This document shows positions 1 to 8,455 of a stretch of 64,000 nt of DNA, one piece after another. Numbering within the stretch: the first letter of the stretch is position 1; each line of letters starts with the position of its first letter. Origin of the DNA: Acetobacteraceae bacterium UBA6159. GTDB taxonomy: Bacteria > Pseudomonadota > Alphaproteobacteria > Acetobacterales > Acetobacteraceae. Made by a program: the position numbers and the translations under genes. The stretch is taken from contig DIUL01000032.1 in NCBI GenBank assembly GCA_002422345.1, forward strand, positions 1 to 64,000, written 5' to 3'. The notes under the pieces are model-generated. The model did not search any database. It was not told the DNA's origin and worked only from the letters and a program-made list of their open reading frames with translations.

Positions 1-438
1 GGTCAGCGTGGTGGCGTCGGCCATCGTGAAGGGCACATCCAGGATGCGGGCCAGGGTTTGGGCCAGCAGCGTCTTGCCGGACCCGGTGGGACCGACCAGC
101 AGGATGTTGGACTTCGCGATCTCGACGTCGTTGTTCTTCTGCCCGTGGGCCAAGCGCTTGTAATGGTTATGAACCGCGACGGCGAGGACCTTCTTGGCGT
201 GGTCCTGCCCGATCACATAATCGTCCAGCACCTTGCAGATCTCGCGCGGCGTCGGAACGCCATCGCGGGATTTGACCAGCGTGGTCTTATGCTCCTCGCG
301 GATGATATCCATGCAAAGCTCGACGCATTCATCACAGATGAACACGGTCGGGCCGGCGATGAGCTTGCGGACCTCGTGCTGCGACTTGCCGCAGAACGAG
401 CAGTAGAGGGTGTTCTTCGAATCGCCGGTCTTGCTCAT
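1..438 (-). CDS. clpX: ATP-dependent Clp protease ATP-binding subunit ClpX (N-terminal part)
   Basis: This is the first 146 codons of ClpX, the AAA+ unfoldase that feeds substrates to ClpP in the cytoplasm. The rest lies beyond base 1. The N-terminal C4 zinc finger is complete: C13-x2-C16 (CSFCGK) followed by a second CxxC in FICDEC. The Walker A motif GPTGSGKT is also present. The start ATG (436-438) has a strong GGAGGAG ribosome binding site about six bases upstream. clpP lies upstream on the same strand across a 226-bp gap, the usual alphaproteobacterial arrangement. The only oddity is truncation by the window edge. Confidence 0.97.
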   Translation of the reverse strand, partial: MSKTGDSKNTLYCSFCGKSQHEVRKLIAGPTVFICDECVELCMDIIREEHKTTLVKSRDGVPTPREICKVLDDYVIGQDHAKKVLAVAVHNHYKRLAHGQKNNDVEIAKSNILLVGPTGSGKTLLAQTLARILDVPFTMADATTLT

Positions 439-664
439 GCGCACTCCTCCCCCGAACCCCGGGGGCACAATGGGGAATACTATCCCCGCTCAACCGGTAG
501 CGACAAGCATGTCCTGCGACACCGGTCAAAAACCGTCACGACAAACGCCGGGATGACCCCGGTATTTGCCATCAACTGATTGAAAGATCGGAATTTTATC
601 CGCATCGCGGAGTCGGTGCCGAAAAGCCCGGTCACCGGCTCACGCGAAGGACGCGCGTGGATTC
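439..664 (-). promoter_or_regulatory. clpP-clpX intergenic region
   Basis: This 226-bp gap between clpP and clpX has no convincing gene. It holds a small GC hairpin around 548-563 (CCGGG arms) and a short AT-richer patch around 575-605. Either could carry a clpX promoter or a partial terminator. I see no clear -35/-10 pair, so a separate clpX promoter is only an inference. Confidence 0.3.
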
Positions 665-1309
665 TCAACCGCGGGTCGCATCCTCTCCGGTGGTGGGACG
701 GCTGTCGACCACCTCATCCACCAGGCCGAAGTCGCGGCTTTCCTCGGCTGACATATAGGTATCGCGCTCCAGCTTGCGCTCAATCGCTTCGATGGGCTGA
801 CCCGTGTGGCGCACATAGATCTCATTCAACCGCTTGCGCAGCAGCAGGATTTCACGCGCCTGGATTTCGATGTCGGTCGCCTGGCCCTGCGCGCCGCCCG
901 AAGGCTGGTGCACCATGATCCGCGCGTTCGGCAGGGCATAGCGCTTGCCCTTTTCGCCCGCCGTCAGCAGCAGGCTGCCCATCGACGCGGCCTGGCCGAT
1001 GCACACGGTGCTGACCGGGCTGCGGATATATTGCATCGTGTCGTAGATCGCGAGGCCGGCCGACACCACGCCGCCAGGGCTGTTGATGTAGAAGGAGATG
1101 TCCTTCGCCGGATTCTCGGATTCCAGGAACAGAAGCTGCGCGCAGATCAGCGCGCTCACCTGGTCATAGACGGGACCGGTCAGAAAAATGATCCGCTCCT
1201 TCAACAGGCGCGAATAGATATCGAAGGCCCGCTCACCCCGGGCGGTCTGTTCGACCACCATCGGCACCAGCGCATTCGAGTACACGTCGACGGGGTCGCG
1301 ATCCCTCAT
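665..1309 (-). CDS. clpP: ATP-dependent Clp protease proteolytic subunit ClpP
   Basis: ClpP is the serine peptidase that forms the proteolytic chamber of ClpXP/ClpAP in the cytoplasm. The 214-aa length is normal. The triad is visible: nucleophile S109 in GQAASMGS, H134 in MVHQPSGG, and probably D183 in ERDTYM. The start has an AAGGTGA ribosome binding site about six bases upstream. The gene sits between tig (upstream) and clpX (downstream) on the same strand, which matches the conserved cluster. Nothing is unusual in the protein. Confidence 0.98.
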   Translation of the reverse strand: MRDRDPVDVYSNALVPMVVEQTARGERAFDIYSRLLKERIIFLTGPVYDQVSALICAQLLFLESENPAKDISFYINSPGGVVSAGLAIYDTMQYIRSPVSTVCIGQAASMGSLLLTAGEKGKRYALPNARIMVHQPSGGAQGQATDIEIQAREILLLRKRLNEIYVRHTGQPIEAIERKLERDTYMSAEESRDFGLVDEVVDSRPTTGEDATRG

Positions 1310-1328
1310 GATCAGTCACCTTAGGTTT

Positions 1329-1397
1329 CGGCGGCTCCGGGCCGCCGGTCGGGGATAGATAGGCACCGCTTGGCCAGAGTCCAGCGCAAGCGGTGCC
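1329..1397 (-). terminator. Hairpins between tig and clpP
   Basis: There are two inverted repeats. The first has 11-bp perfect arms at 1362-1372 (GGCACCGCTTG) and 1387-1397 with a 14-nt loop, immediately after the tig stop. It is a plausible tig terminator or attenuator although it lacks a T-run. The second, at 1329-1347, has 7-bp arms (CGGCGGC/GCCGCCG) just upstream of clpP. Confidence 0.5.
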
Positions 1398-1419
1398 CAG
1401 GGTGTCGATCAGGCGAAGA

Positions 1420-2802
1420 TCAGGCCGCGGCGGGAGCAGCCGGCGGCGGCGGCTCCTTGAGCAGGTCCTCCAGCGAGACGACCGATTCGGTGACCTGCGC
1501 GAGTTCCAGGATGTAGTCGACGACCTTATCCTCGAAGATCGGCGCGCGCAGATTGTCGGTCAGCGCCGGGTATTTCCGGAAGAGTTCCATCATGGCCTCC
1601 TCCTGACCCGGGTACTTCGCCGCTTCCTGGCGGATCGCCCGTCCCAGTTCCAGTTCGGTCACGGTCAGGTTGTTCACCCGCCCGATCTCGGCCAGCAGCA
1701 GGCCCAGACGCACGCGCCGTTCCGCGATCGCGCGGTATTCGGTCTTGAGCGTCTCCTCGTCCTTGTCCTTGTCGTCCTCATCGATCTGGCCGGCCTTGCG
1801 GTCGGCGTCGAGGCGCTGCCAGATCTGCTCGAACTCACGCTCCAGCATGCCCGGCGGGACGGCGAAGCTCACCTGGTCGGCCAGAGCGTCCAGCAACTCG
1901 CGCTTGATGCGCATGCGGGACACGCCATCGAGTTCACGCTGGCGGCGCGAGCGGATGTCGTCGCGCACTTCCTGCATGGAGTCGTAGCCGAGCGTCAGGG
2001 CAAAGGCGTCGTCCATGACGGGCGGGATGGACTTGCGGAGCTGCTTGGCCGTGATGTCGAACGTCGCGGCCTTGCCGGCGAGTTCGGCGTTCCCGTATTC
2101 GGCCGGGAAGGTCACGTTGATCGTGCGCTGTTCACCGGGCTTCAGACCGGCAAGCTGCTCGACGAAGCCGGGGATGAACCCGCCGCCGCCGATATCGATG
2201 TCGGCGTCCGTAGCGGTGCCGCCTTCGAACGCGACGTCATCGACCTTGCCCAGGTAATCGACGGTCAGCACGTCGCCATCGCGCGCGCCAGTATCGTCGC
2301 CGCGTTCGGCAAGTTCCTCGGGCGTGAAGTCGGCGAGCGTCCGGCGGGAGCGTGACAGCGCGGTCAGCGTCTCCTCCAGCGATTCCTCGGGCACCTCGGC
2401 CTTCATCCGGGTCAGCGCCAGGGCGCCGAAATCGGGCAGCGTGATGTCGGGCAGCAGTTCAAGGTCGAGCTTGAACTCGATGTCCCGCGCCGCGGTGGCG
2501 GAGGTCGGGTCCTCGGTCACGATCTCGATCTTCGGCTGCATCGCCGGGCGCAGACCATGATCGGTCAGGACCTGGCGCGTCGCCTCACTGACCGATTCCT
2601 CCAGCACCTCGGCCGACACGGCCGAACCGTAGCGCTGGCGGATGATGGGCATCGGCACCTTGCCCGGACGGAAGCCAGGCAGCCGCAGGGTCTTGCTGAG
2701 GCTTGTCAGGCGTTCGGAACGGCGGGTTTCGATGTCCGCGGCCGGCAAGACGATGGTGTAACCACGCCGAAGCCCGTCGGAAAGCGTCTCGGTAACCTGC
2801 AT
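1420..2802 (-). CDS. tig: Trigger factor (ribosome-associated chaperone)
   Basis: Trigger factor is a peptidyl-prolyl isomerase and chaperone that binds nascent chains at the ribosome exit. The product is about 460 aa from the chosen ATG at 2802 (MQVTETLSD). An upstream in-frame extension to 2901 is rejected because it would run into tRNA-Leu. The ribosome-binding signature LPGFRPGKVP lies near the N-terminus. The central FKBP-type domain shows DVLTVDYLGKVDD and FIPGFVEQLAGLKPGE. A long C-terminal chaperone arm ends in an Ala/Pro-rich tail. It lies downstream of tRNA-Leu and upstream of clpP. Confidence 0.97.
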   Translation of the reverse strand: MQVTETLSDGLRRGYTIVLPAADIETRRSERLTSLSKTLRLPGFRPGKVPMPIIRQRYGSAVSAEVLEESVSEATRQVLTDHGLRPAMQPKIEIVTEDPTSATAARDIEFKLDLELLPDITLPDFGALALTRMKAEVPEESLEETLTALSRSRRTLADFTPEELAERGDDTGARDGDVLTVDYLGKVDDVAFEGGTATDADIDIGGGGFIPGFVEQLAGLKPGEQRTINVTFPAEYGNAELAGKAATFDITAKQLRKSIPPVMDDAFALTLGYDSMQEVRDDIRSRRQRELDGVSRMRIKRELLDALADQVSFAVPPGMLEREFEQIWQRLDADRKAGQIDEDDKDKDEETLKTEYRAIAERRVRLGLLLAEIGRVNNLTVTELELGRAIRQEAAKYPGQEEAMMELFRKYPALTDNLRAPIFEDKVVDYILELAQVTESVVSLEDLLKEPPPPAAPAAA

Positions 2803-2859
2803 ATGCCAGCCAATCCCCTGCCTGAACCAATCTGAATGGAAAGGCGACCCCTGTCTGGG

Positions 2860-2944
<85 letters not shown>

Positions 2945-3264
2945 GCCAACAGTGTACGCGACAAGACACACAAGCCGCGCCGGGCCACTGGAGCGACCGT
3001 GAGCGAGCGGCTTTAGCGCAGGCGCCCCCCTGCGACAAGTCATTCACGCAAGCGAACCGCGGACAAGCGCCGAATGGCATCCGGCGGCGGAAAACCGGGC
3101 GTGCCGGGCGGTCTTCGTTGCCCCGGAAAATGGTATCGATTAACAAATCGGAAATACCGGATAACTGCCAAATTCATCCGTATATCAATTTGGCTTTATC
3201 CAAATATGGCTTTGACCCAAGCCGGTCGGAATGCAATTCTACTCAGGGGTAGGAGCACCATTCA
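2945..3264 (+). promoter_or_regulatory. Intergenic region, divergent promoters (tRNA-Leu/tig left, IclR gene right)
   Basis: No gene is supported in these 320 bp. The left half is GC-rich. The right half (about 3130-3250) is clearly AT-rich and should hold the promoter of the IclR-type gene. The repeated CCAAAT half-sites in it are listed separately. Confidence 0.5.
3168..3205 (+). promoter_or_regulatory. Candidate operator: three CCAAAT/ATTTGG half-sites
   Basis: CCAAATT (3168-3174) and AATTTGG (3187-3193) are perfect inverted 7-mers with a 12-nt spacer. ATTTGG (3188-3193) and CCAAAT (3200-3205) form a second perfect palindrome with a 6-nt spacer that shares the middle arm. The sites sit 60-97 bp before the IclR gene start. 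IclR-family proteins commonly autoregulate from such palindromes, so this is a reasonable autoregulatory site, but binding is inference. Confidence 0.4.
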
Positions 3265-4269
3265 TTGATAACAAAATCGCATGAATGCGGGTCCGTCGCC
3301 GTGTCTCAACGCCAGGCCAAGGGGCCCTTGATGGCATCCGTCAGTCATAGCAATGGCCGTTCAAAGGCCAAGACCGCGAATGGAACCGCAGCCGCCGCCG
3401 GACAGGCCGCGCCGGCACGGGATTACAGCATCGCGGCGGTCGACCGCGCGCTGGACCTGCTGGAGGCGCTGGCGCGTACCGGGCCCGCGCCGCTCGCCAC
3501 GCTCGCCGATGCCGCCGGCTGCACGCGCACCGCCGGCTTCCGCCTGCTGCGGACCCTGCAGGCCCGCGGGTTCGCCATCCAGGACGAAGCCCGCGGCCTC
3601 TGGCGCCTGGGCGCGCGATGGAGCGCGCTGGGACGCGCCGCCGCCGAACAGGGCGCGCTGGCGGCCACGGCGATGCCGTTCCTGGCCGCGCTGGGCAAAT
3701 CCAGCAATGAAAACGTCTATCTGCGCGTTCGCGATGGCATGGAAAGCGAGACCGTCGCGATCTACCAGACCGATCCGACGCTGCGGGTCTATACGGAGGT
3801 CGGCAAGCGCCTTTCGCTGCATGCCGGGTCGAGTCGCCTGCTGCTGGCCTATGCGCCCGAAGCCGTGCAGACCCAGGTCCTGGCCCAGCGCCTGCCGCGC
3901 TTCACCCCCGCCACCCGCACCGATCCGGCCTGGATCGCGGCCGATCTGCACCGCATCCGCGCCCGCGGCTATCTGGTCACCTCGGATGAGGTCGTGGCCG
4001 GCGCCGTCAGCATCGGCGTGCCCGTGCGCGACGCCGCGGGCCAGGTGGTCGCAGTGCTCAGCGTGAGCGCGCCGTCGATGCGGATGCGTCCGCCGCGGCC
4101 GCGCGCGCTCGTGTCCGTCGTGATGGACGCGGCGGACCAGTTGTCCCGCGCTCTCGGTGCCTCCCAGCACGCGGAACCGGCGCCCGTGCCCTTGCCGACT
4201 GGCGCCAAGGCCGGCTGGACGGTGGTCCGCCCGGTGGAGGCCTCGCGGCCGCATTCCATCTTCCGCTGA
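3265..4269 (+). CDS. IclR-family transcriptional regulator
   Basis: This is a DNA-binding regulator of the IclR family (N-terminal winged helix, C-terminal small-molecule domain), usually controlling a catabolic operon. The helix-turn-helix is visible around residues 75-105 (LATLADAAGCTRT then GFRLLRTLQARGF). The effector domain follows, with AGSSRLLLAY and the final SVSAPSMRM. The longest reading starts at TTG 3265, nine bases after AGGAG. ATG 3331 is an alternative giving 312 aa. The first 50 residues are low-complexity Ala/Lys, and the C-terminus carries an extra Pro-rich tail. The target is not evident because the flanking genes are unrelated; autoregulation is suggested by the upstream palindromes. 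Confidence 0.9.
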   Translation: MITKSHECGSVAVSQRQAKGPLMASVSHSNGRSKAKTANGTAAAAGQAAPARDYSIAAVDRALDLLEALARTGPAPLATLADAAGCTRTAGFRLLRTLQARGFAIQDEARGLWRLGARWSALGRAAAEQGALAATAMPFLAALGKSSNENVYLRVRDGMESETVAIYQTDPTLRVYTEVGKRLSLHAGSSRLLLAYAPEAVQTQVLAQRLPRFTPATRTDPAWIAADLHRIRARGYLVTSDEVVAGAVSIGVPVRDAAGQVVAVLSVSAPSMRMRPPRPRALVSVVMDAADQLSRALGASQHAEPAPVPLPTGAKAGWTVVRPVEASRPHSIFR

Positions 4270-4344
4270 CGTCGATCGGGTCCGATTTATCGGGCCGCGT
4301 TAACCGGTTGGATACCATTTGGCGCCATCATCGCCCGCATCGGC

Positions 4345-4695
4345 ATGAGGCGCGCCATGGTTCCACCGGTCGACGACGTGAAGAACTGGATGCATATGTT
4401 CCGTTGGATCGTGAAGCTGATCCGCGATGAATATGAGGTCGACGAGGCGATTCTGGTGCGGACGGCCGTGCTGGAAACCGATTGCGGCCTGATGATCGAG
4501 CAGGTGGAAACCGTCCTCGGCACCATCTCCCAGTCCTTCGCCGTCTCCTTCCCCGCAGGCACGCTGGATGAGGTCCTGAAGCTGGAGGAGCTTTGCATGC
4601 TCGCCGCCTGGCTGAAGGGCCTTTACAAGCAGCCCCCCTTCCTCTCGGACGGGTTCGCGCAAAGCTGTCGGGCCGCCAACGCGGCCTGCGGGTAA
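4345..4695 (+). CDS. Hypothetical protein, possibly acyl-carrier-like fold lacking the serine
   Basis: A 116-aa cytoplasmic protein I do not recognise. It is mostly helical. The stretch from about residue 65 (FAVSFPAGTLDEVLKLEEL then CMLAAWL) resembles the second half of acyl carrier proteins. The usual DSL phosphopantetheine serine is absent, and GLMIEQVE stands roughly where it would be. The start could also be ATG at 4357. The coding look is good (codon bias, no competing frame). The neighbours give no functional hint. Confidence 0.6.
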   Translation: MRRAMVPPVDDVKNWMHMFRWIVKLIRDEYEVDEAILVRTAVLETDCGLMIEQVETVLGTISQSFAVSFPAGTLDEVLKLEELCMLAAWLKGLYKQPPFLSDGFAQSCRAANAACG

Positions 4696-4957
4696 AGGGC
4701 GGGCAAGGCCCCCGTCACGCGCGCATCCACACGGGCGGTGACCCACCGCAACACAGCGTCATGCGATTTTTGCCATCGCGGGGGTTGCGCCCCTGTCGGT
4801 AAATTTTACGTTGGAGGGGCTTCGTCGGCGACCGTCCCGAGCCAAGCCTTTCGATTGTTTCAATATTTTTCAGTGGCATGGTTTCTGCTTTGGCCGTGGC
4901 GATGGAGAGGCATCCGTTTGGGGAAACGGAGCCGATGCATGGGGAGTGTATCATCCG
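4696..4957 (+). promoter_or_regulatory. Intergenic region before the small membrane protein
   Basis: These 262 bp have no convincing gene. A plus-strand frame from 4811 can be joined to the membrane protein, but its sequence is Cys/Trp/Gly-rich and unlike a real N-terminus. AT-rich patches at 4800-4815 and 4855-4875 may contain the promoter. Confidence 0.35.
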
Positions 4958-5143
4958 ATGCCAGTCGTGGTGGAAAGGCCCGCGGGACCGTTGTTGATTG
5001 GCGCTTTGTTCCTGGTCGCCCTGGCCGTGGTGATCCTGTTGCTGATGCCGACCCTGCTGGGAGCCATGCTCGTCCTGTGGCTGCTGCTGTCGATCCCGAT
5101 CGGGATCGCGGTCGGGCACTGCGCGCTGAACCGGGACGAGTAG
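4958..5143 (+). CDS. Small two-helix membrane protein, unknown function
   Basis: A 61-aa protein made almost entirely of two hydrophobic segments (about residues 10-31 and 33-52), ending in a polar GHCALNRDE tail. The start at 4958 (MPVVVERPAG) is chosen because GGGGAG lies about ten bases upstream and because a longer reading has no plausible N-terminus. It probably sits in the inner membrane. No family is recognised. It ends 56 bp before the riboswitch of metZ. Confidence 0.55.
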   Translation: MPVVVERPAGPLLIGALFLVALAVVILLLMPTLLGAMLVLWLLLSIPIGIAVGHCALNRDE

Positions 5144-5199
5144 TACGCTTGACCCCTCCGCCAACCGGGATTTATACGAGGTCCGCCGGGGTTTCCGGC

Positions 5200-5262
5200 C
5201 CTCGTGATTTGTCCGGCCGGATTGCGGCGAGGTGAAACAAGCGCGCTAAAGAGGCCAGCGGA
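5200..5262 (+). promoter_or_regulatory. SAM-II riboswitch (metA motif) upstream of metZ
   Basis: P1 is CCTCG (5200-5204) with CGAGG (5228-5232). It encloses the conserved GTGATTTG (5204-5211) and a GCGG-ending loop. It is followed by the purine-rich TGAAACAAG and the hallmark GCTAAA (5245-5250), then AGAGG. This layout (P1, pseudoknot loop, GCTAAA) is that of SAM-II riboswitches, which repress methionine genes in alphaproteobacteria when S-adenosylmethionine is abundant. The metZ start lies about 70 bp further on. Confidence 0.8.
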
Positions 5263-5329
5263 AGGTCCCGTCACGGGATCCAGGCTGCTCCGATCGGTCG
5301 GGCCATGTTCAGTCACAGGGGCCCAGACA

Positions 5330-6523
5330 ATGTCACTCGACACCGCGAAACTCCGTCCCGCCACCCGCCTCGTGCATGGTGGCGTCCACCGCTCGCCGCA
5401 CGGTGAAACATCCGAGGCGCTGTTCCTCACCTCCGGCTATGTCTATGACAGCGCCGAACAGGCCGAGGGCACCTTCGCCGGCACGGTCGAACACTACCAG
5501 TATTCCCGCTTCGCCAACCCGACCATCACCATGCTGGAGGAACGGCTGGCGCTGATCGAGGGCGCGGAAGCCTGCCGCACCACCGCGACCGGCATGGCCG
5601 CGGTGAACGCCGCCCTGCTCGCGCATTTGAAGGCCGGGGACCGCGTCGTCGCCTCCCGCGCGCTGTTCGGGTCCTGCCATTGGATCGTGTCCACCCTGCT
5701 GCCGAAGTTCGGGATCGAGGCGGTGTTCGTCGATGGCGCCGACCTGGACCAGTGGCGGGACGCGCTGGCCAAACCGACCCAGCTCGTGCTGCTGGAGACC
5801 CCGTCTAACCCGATGCTGGAGATCGTCGACCTGCCCGCGGTGGCCGAGATGGCGCATCGGGCCGGGGCCATCGTGGTGGTGGATAACGTCTTCGCCACGC
5901 CCTTATTGCAGCAGCCGATGACCATGGGTGCGGACGTCGTCATTTATTCCTGTACGAAGCATATTGACGGTCAAGGCCGTGTGCTCGGCGGGGCCATCCT
6001 GGCGGGCAACAAGTGGGTGAATGACGTCCTGCAGCCCTTCATCCGCAACACCGGGCCGGCCTTGTCGGCGTTCAACGCCTGGCTGCTGCTGAAGGGGCTG
6101 GAGACGTTGCCGCTGCGGGTCGAGGCAAGCTGCCGGTCCGCCGCCGCGATCGCCGACTTCGTCGCCGAGAGCCCCGCCGTCTCCCGCGTCTGGTATCCGA
6201 CCCGCGCCGATCACCCGCAGCGCGCCCTGGCCGCGAAGCAGATGAAGGCCGGCGGCACCGTCGTGACGTTCGAGGTCGCGGGCGGCAAGGAGGCCGCCTT
6301 CCGCGTGATGAACGCGTTCGAACTGATCCGGGTGTCGAATAATCTCGGTGATTCGAAATCGCTCGCGACGCATCCCGCGACCACGACCCATCTGCGGATC
6401 GGAGAGACCGAGCGCGCGCGCCTGGGCATCACCGACGGCGTCATTCGTGTCTCGATCGGGCTCGAGGATGTCGAGGACCTGCGTGACGACATCGGTCGCG
6501 CGCTGACACTGGCGGGCGGCTGA
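5330..6523 (+). CDS. metZ: O-succinylhomoserine sulfhydrylase
   Basis: A PLP-dependent enzyme of the Cys/Met metabolism family, converting O-succinylhomoserine plus sulfide to homocysteine in methionine synthesis. It has 397 aa from ATG 5330 (MSLDTAKLRPATRLVHGG), which is the normal family N-terminus. The PLP-binding lysine is in YSCTKHIDGQGR. The family motifs VDNVFATP and SLGDxxS-like NNLGDSKSLATHP are present. O-acetylhomoserine use cannot be excluded from sequence alone. Regulation by the upstream SAM-II riboswitch supports the methionine role. A strong hairpin follows the stop. Confidence 0.93.
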   Translation: MSLDTAKLRPATRLVHGGVHRSPHGETSEALFLTSGYVYDSAEQAEGTFAGTVEHYQYSRFANPTITMLEERLALIEGAEACRTTATGMAAVNAALLAHLKAGDRVVASRALFGSCHWIVSTLLPKFGIEAVFVDGADLDQWRDALAKPTQLVLLETPSNPMLEIVDLPAVAEMAHRAGAIVVVDNVFATPLLQQPMTMGADVVIYSCTKHIDGQGRVLGGAILAGNKWVNDVLQPFIRNTGPALSAFNAWLLLKGLETLPLRVEASCRSAAAIADFVAESPAVSRVWYPTRADHPQRALAAKQMKAGGTVVTFEVAGGKEAAFRVMNAFELIRVSNNLGDSKSLATHPATTTHLRIGETERARLGITDGVIRVSIGLEDVEDLRDDIGRALTLAGG

Positions 6524-6544
6524 TCGTTCCGATTTCGGGAGCTT

Positions 6545-6571
6545 CCCGCGCGTCCGTTCCGGGCGCGCGGG
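6545..6571 (+). terminator. Hairpin after metZ
   Basis: Perfect 8-bp arms CCCGCGCG (6545-6552) and CGCGCGGG (6564-6571) with an 11-nt loop, 21 bp after the metZ stop. There is no T-run, so this is a possible intrinsic or Rho-assisted terminator. Confidence 0.5.
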
Positions 6572-6641
6572 ACCGAAGCTGGACACGCGGCGGTTTTCGG
6601 CCTTGAATCGGCATCCATGGAAGCAGGAAGGTGCATCCGCC

Positions 6642-7130
6642 ATGCCTGACGACGACCTGAAGACCGGTCGCGACGACCGTTCCGCCCCCCGCGAACCGCG
6701 GGGCAAACGCGCGCGTCCGGCGGAAGAACGAGCCGGGTATGAGCAGACGACGCGCGATGTGCGCGTGTCCGTGCGCTCATACTTCCTGGCCGACCAGTCG
6801 CGGCCGGACGACAATCATTTCGTCTGGGCCTATCGCGTCCGGATCGAGAATGAGGGGCAGGCGCCGGTCAAGCTGCTGCGCCGGACCTGGCATATCACCG
6901 ACGCACGCGGCCGCACGCAAAGCGTCCACGGCCCGGGCGTGGTAGGGGAGCAGCCTTTGCTCGATCCCGGCCAGAGTTTCGAGTATACGTCGGGCACGCC
7001 GCTCGACACGCCATCCGGCTTCATGGTCGGAACGTATCATATGACCAATCCGTCCTCGGGAGAGGATTTCGATGTCGCGGTTCCGGCCTTCAGCCTGGAC
7101 AGCCCGCATCAGGATGGGCGCGTACATTAG
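6642..7130 (+). CDS. apaG: ApaG protein (DUF525, FN3-like fold)
   Basis: ApaG is a small beta-sandwich protein of uncertain cellular role, linked in other bacteria to divalent cation phenotypes and diadenosine tetraphosphate metabolism. The typical core is present: VRVSVRSYFLADQS, FVWAYRVRIENEG, LLRRTWHITDARG, VVGEQPLLDPGQSFEYTSG and GTYHM. The 162-aa form is about 30 residues longer than usual because of a charged N-terminal extension from ATG 6642. A later start is possible. It is followed by a 7-bp hairpin and then folE. Confidence 0.92.
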   Translation: MPDDDLKTGRDDRSAPREPRGKRARPAEERAGYEQTTRDVRVSVRSYFLADQSRPDDNHFVWAYRVRIENEGQAPVKLLRRTWHITDARGRTQSVHGPGVVGEQPLLDPGQSFEYTSGTPLDTPSGFMVGTYHMTNPSSGEDFDVAVPAFSLDSPHQDGRVH

Positions 7131-7143
7131 AAGTACGGCACGG

Positions 7144-7163
7144 GGCGGGTTGTCGGACCCGCC
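7144..7163 (+). terminator. Hairpin after apaG
   Basis: Perfect 7-bp arms GGCGGGT (7144-7150) and ACCCGCC (7157-7163) with loop TGTCGG, 13 bp after the apaG stop. Candidate terminator without a T-run. Confidence 0.45.
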
Positions 7164-7235
7164 ACCGGCCCCATATCGCGCCGATGCGCATCGAAATCAG
7201 CGTATGCGTGGTGACAACCAGGAGGGTTCCTCGCG

Positions 7236-7877
7236 GTGAATATCATCTCGACACCGGCACGACCCGGAGCGGCCGGCACGTCCGAGCCCCGCCCCACGCG
7301 GGAAGAAGCCGAGGCTGCCGTCCGCACATTGTTGCGTTGGGCCGGTGACAATCCGACGCGGGAGGGGCTGGTCGATACCCCCTCGCGCGTCGTGCGTTCC
7401 TATGAGGAATTCTTCGCCGGCTACGACGTGGATCCCGTCGCGCTGCTGGAACGGACCTTCGAGGAAACCGAAGGCTATGACGAGATCGTGCTGTTGCGCG
7501 ACATCCGTCTGGAAAGCCACTGTGAGCATCACATGGTGCCGATCCTGGGGCGCGCGCACGTGGCCTATCTGCCGCACCGGCGCGTGGTGGGGATCAGCAA
7601 GCTCGCCCGGGTCGTGGAGGCCTATTCCAAGCGCCTCCAGATCCAGGAGAAGCTGACGGCGCAGATCGCCAACACGATCCAGGACGTGCTGGAACCGCGC
7701 GGGGTCGCGGTGGTGATCGAGGCGGCACACCAGTGCATGACCACCCGCGGCGTCCACAAGCCTGGCGTGACGATGGTCACGTCTCGGATGCTGGGCGTGT
7801 TCCGCGACAACGCGACGACGCGGCGGGAGTTGCTGGCAATGATCGGCAACCGCGGTTCGTCCATCATGACGGAGTAA
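7236..7877 (+). CDS. folE: GTP cyclohydrolase I
   Basis: This homodecameric enzyme converts GTP to 7,8-dihydroneopterin triphosphate, the first step of folate (and pterin) synthesis. The 213-aa length is normal. Zinc and active-site residues are visible: the Cys and His in [27 protein letters not shown], and the second Cys/His region in [14 protein letters not shown]. The start is a GTG at 7236 preceded by AGGAGGG. The N-terminal 25 residues are variable. Confidence 0.97.
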   Translation: MNIISTPARPGAAGTSEPRPTREEAEAAVRTLLRWAGDNPTREGLVDTPSRVVRSYEEFFAGYDVDPVALLERTFEETEGYDEIVLLRDIRLESHCEHHMVPILGRAHVAYLPHRRVVGISKLARVVEAYSKRLQIQEKLTAQIANTIQDVLEPRGVAVVIEAAHQCMTTRGVHKPGVTMVTSRMLGVFRDNATTRRELLAMIGNRGSSIMTE

Positions 7878-8257
7878 AGGGCAGGGGAAGCCGCGAGGCT
7901 TCCTCCCCCGATCAACGGATGGGTGTAAGGGGGCACGGAACCGTGCCCGTTCCCCGCTCGCGGATTGACGTTACGGGGCAGCGACCGCGCCCTCTGCCTG
8001 CGTCATCCCTGGCCTTGTGCCAGGGACCATCGCCAGCACGCATCTGCGCCAATCCTCCCCCGACACCGTTCGCCTCCCCAACCCCCGTCATGGATGGGCT
8101 TGACCCATCCATCGCCCAGGACTCTGCACGCGGACCCGCGCCCCTTGCCGCGCGCCCCCATCCGGTCTCCCATGCCATCGCCAGCGGCCCGGTTGTTGCA
8201 CGGGTCGTACTGGACCGGCTGCATCATGCCAGCCCCGACGCAAGGAGATTTCCCGCG
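7878..8257 (+). repeat. Intergenic region with dispersed palindromic repeats
   Basis: No gene is supported in this 380-bp gap. It contains two perfect hairpins of one family: CGTCAT followed by a palindrome with a CTTG-type loop. The first is 8001-8026 (arms TCCCTGGC/GCCAGGGA, loop CTTGT). The second is 8086-8112 (arms ATGGATGGG/CCCATCCAT, loop CTTGA). The same layout recurs at 13577-13600 on the other strand. A small-protein start with AAGGAG follows at 8258. Confidence 0.6.
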
Positions 8258-8455
8258 ATGCCCCCCAAACTGACTGATGAATCCCTCGATTATCTGCTCG
8301 ACGCGGCCGGACTGGTCCTGACGGCCGAACAGAAGGCCGACCTCGCCACCACGCATGAGGCGCTGACCGCGATGAAGGCCCGCGTCCGCAAGCCGCGCGG
8401 CCGGATGGCCGAACCCGCCCATACATTCGGCTATACGGCGGAGGACCTGGCATGA
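8258..8455 (+). CDS. AtzG-like small partner subunit of the adjacent amidase
   Basis: A 65-aa helical protein (DYLLDAAGLVLTAEQKADL then a second helix around HEALTAMKARV). The Shine-Dalgarno AAGGAG lies about ten bases before ATG 8258. Its stop overlaps the start of the amidase at 8452 by four bases (ATGA), which implies translational coupling. Size, helical content and position match AtzG/GatC-like small proteins that form complexes with amidase-signature enzymes. That identification is by pattern, not by a search. Confidence 0.65.
   Translation: MPPKLTDESLDYLLDAAGLVLTAEQKADLATTHEALTAMKARVRKPRGRMAEPAHTFGYTAEDLA

Noticed and set aside
7733..8257. Upstream extension of the 65-aa AtzG-like frame
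   Set aside because: It overlaps folE and a repeat-rich gap. The ribosome binding site before 8258 marks the real start.
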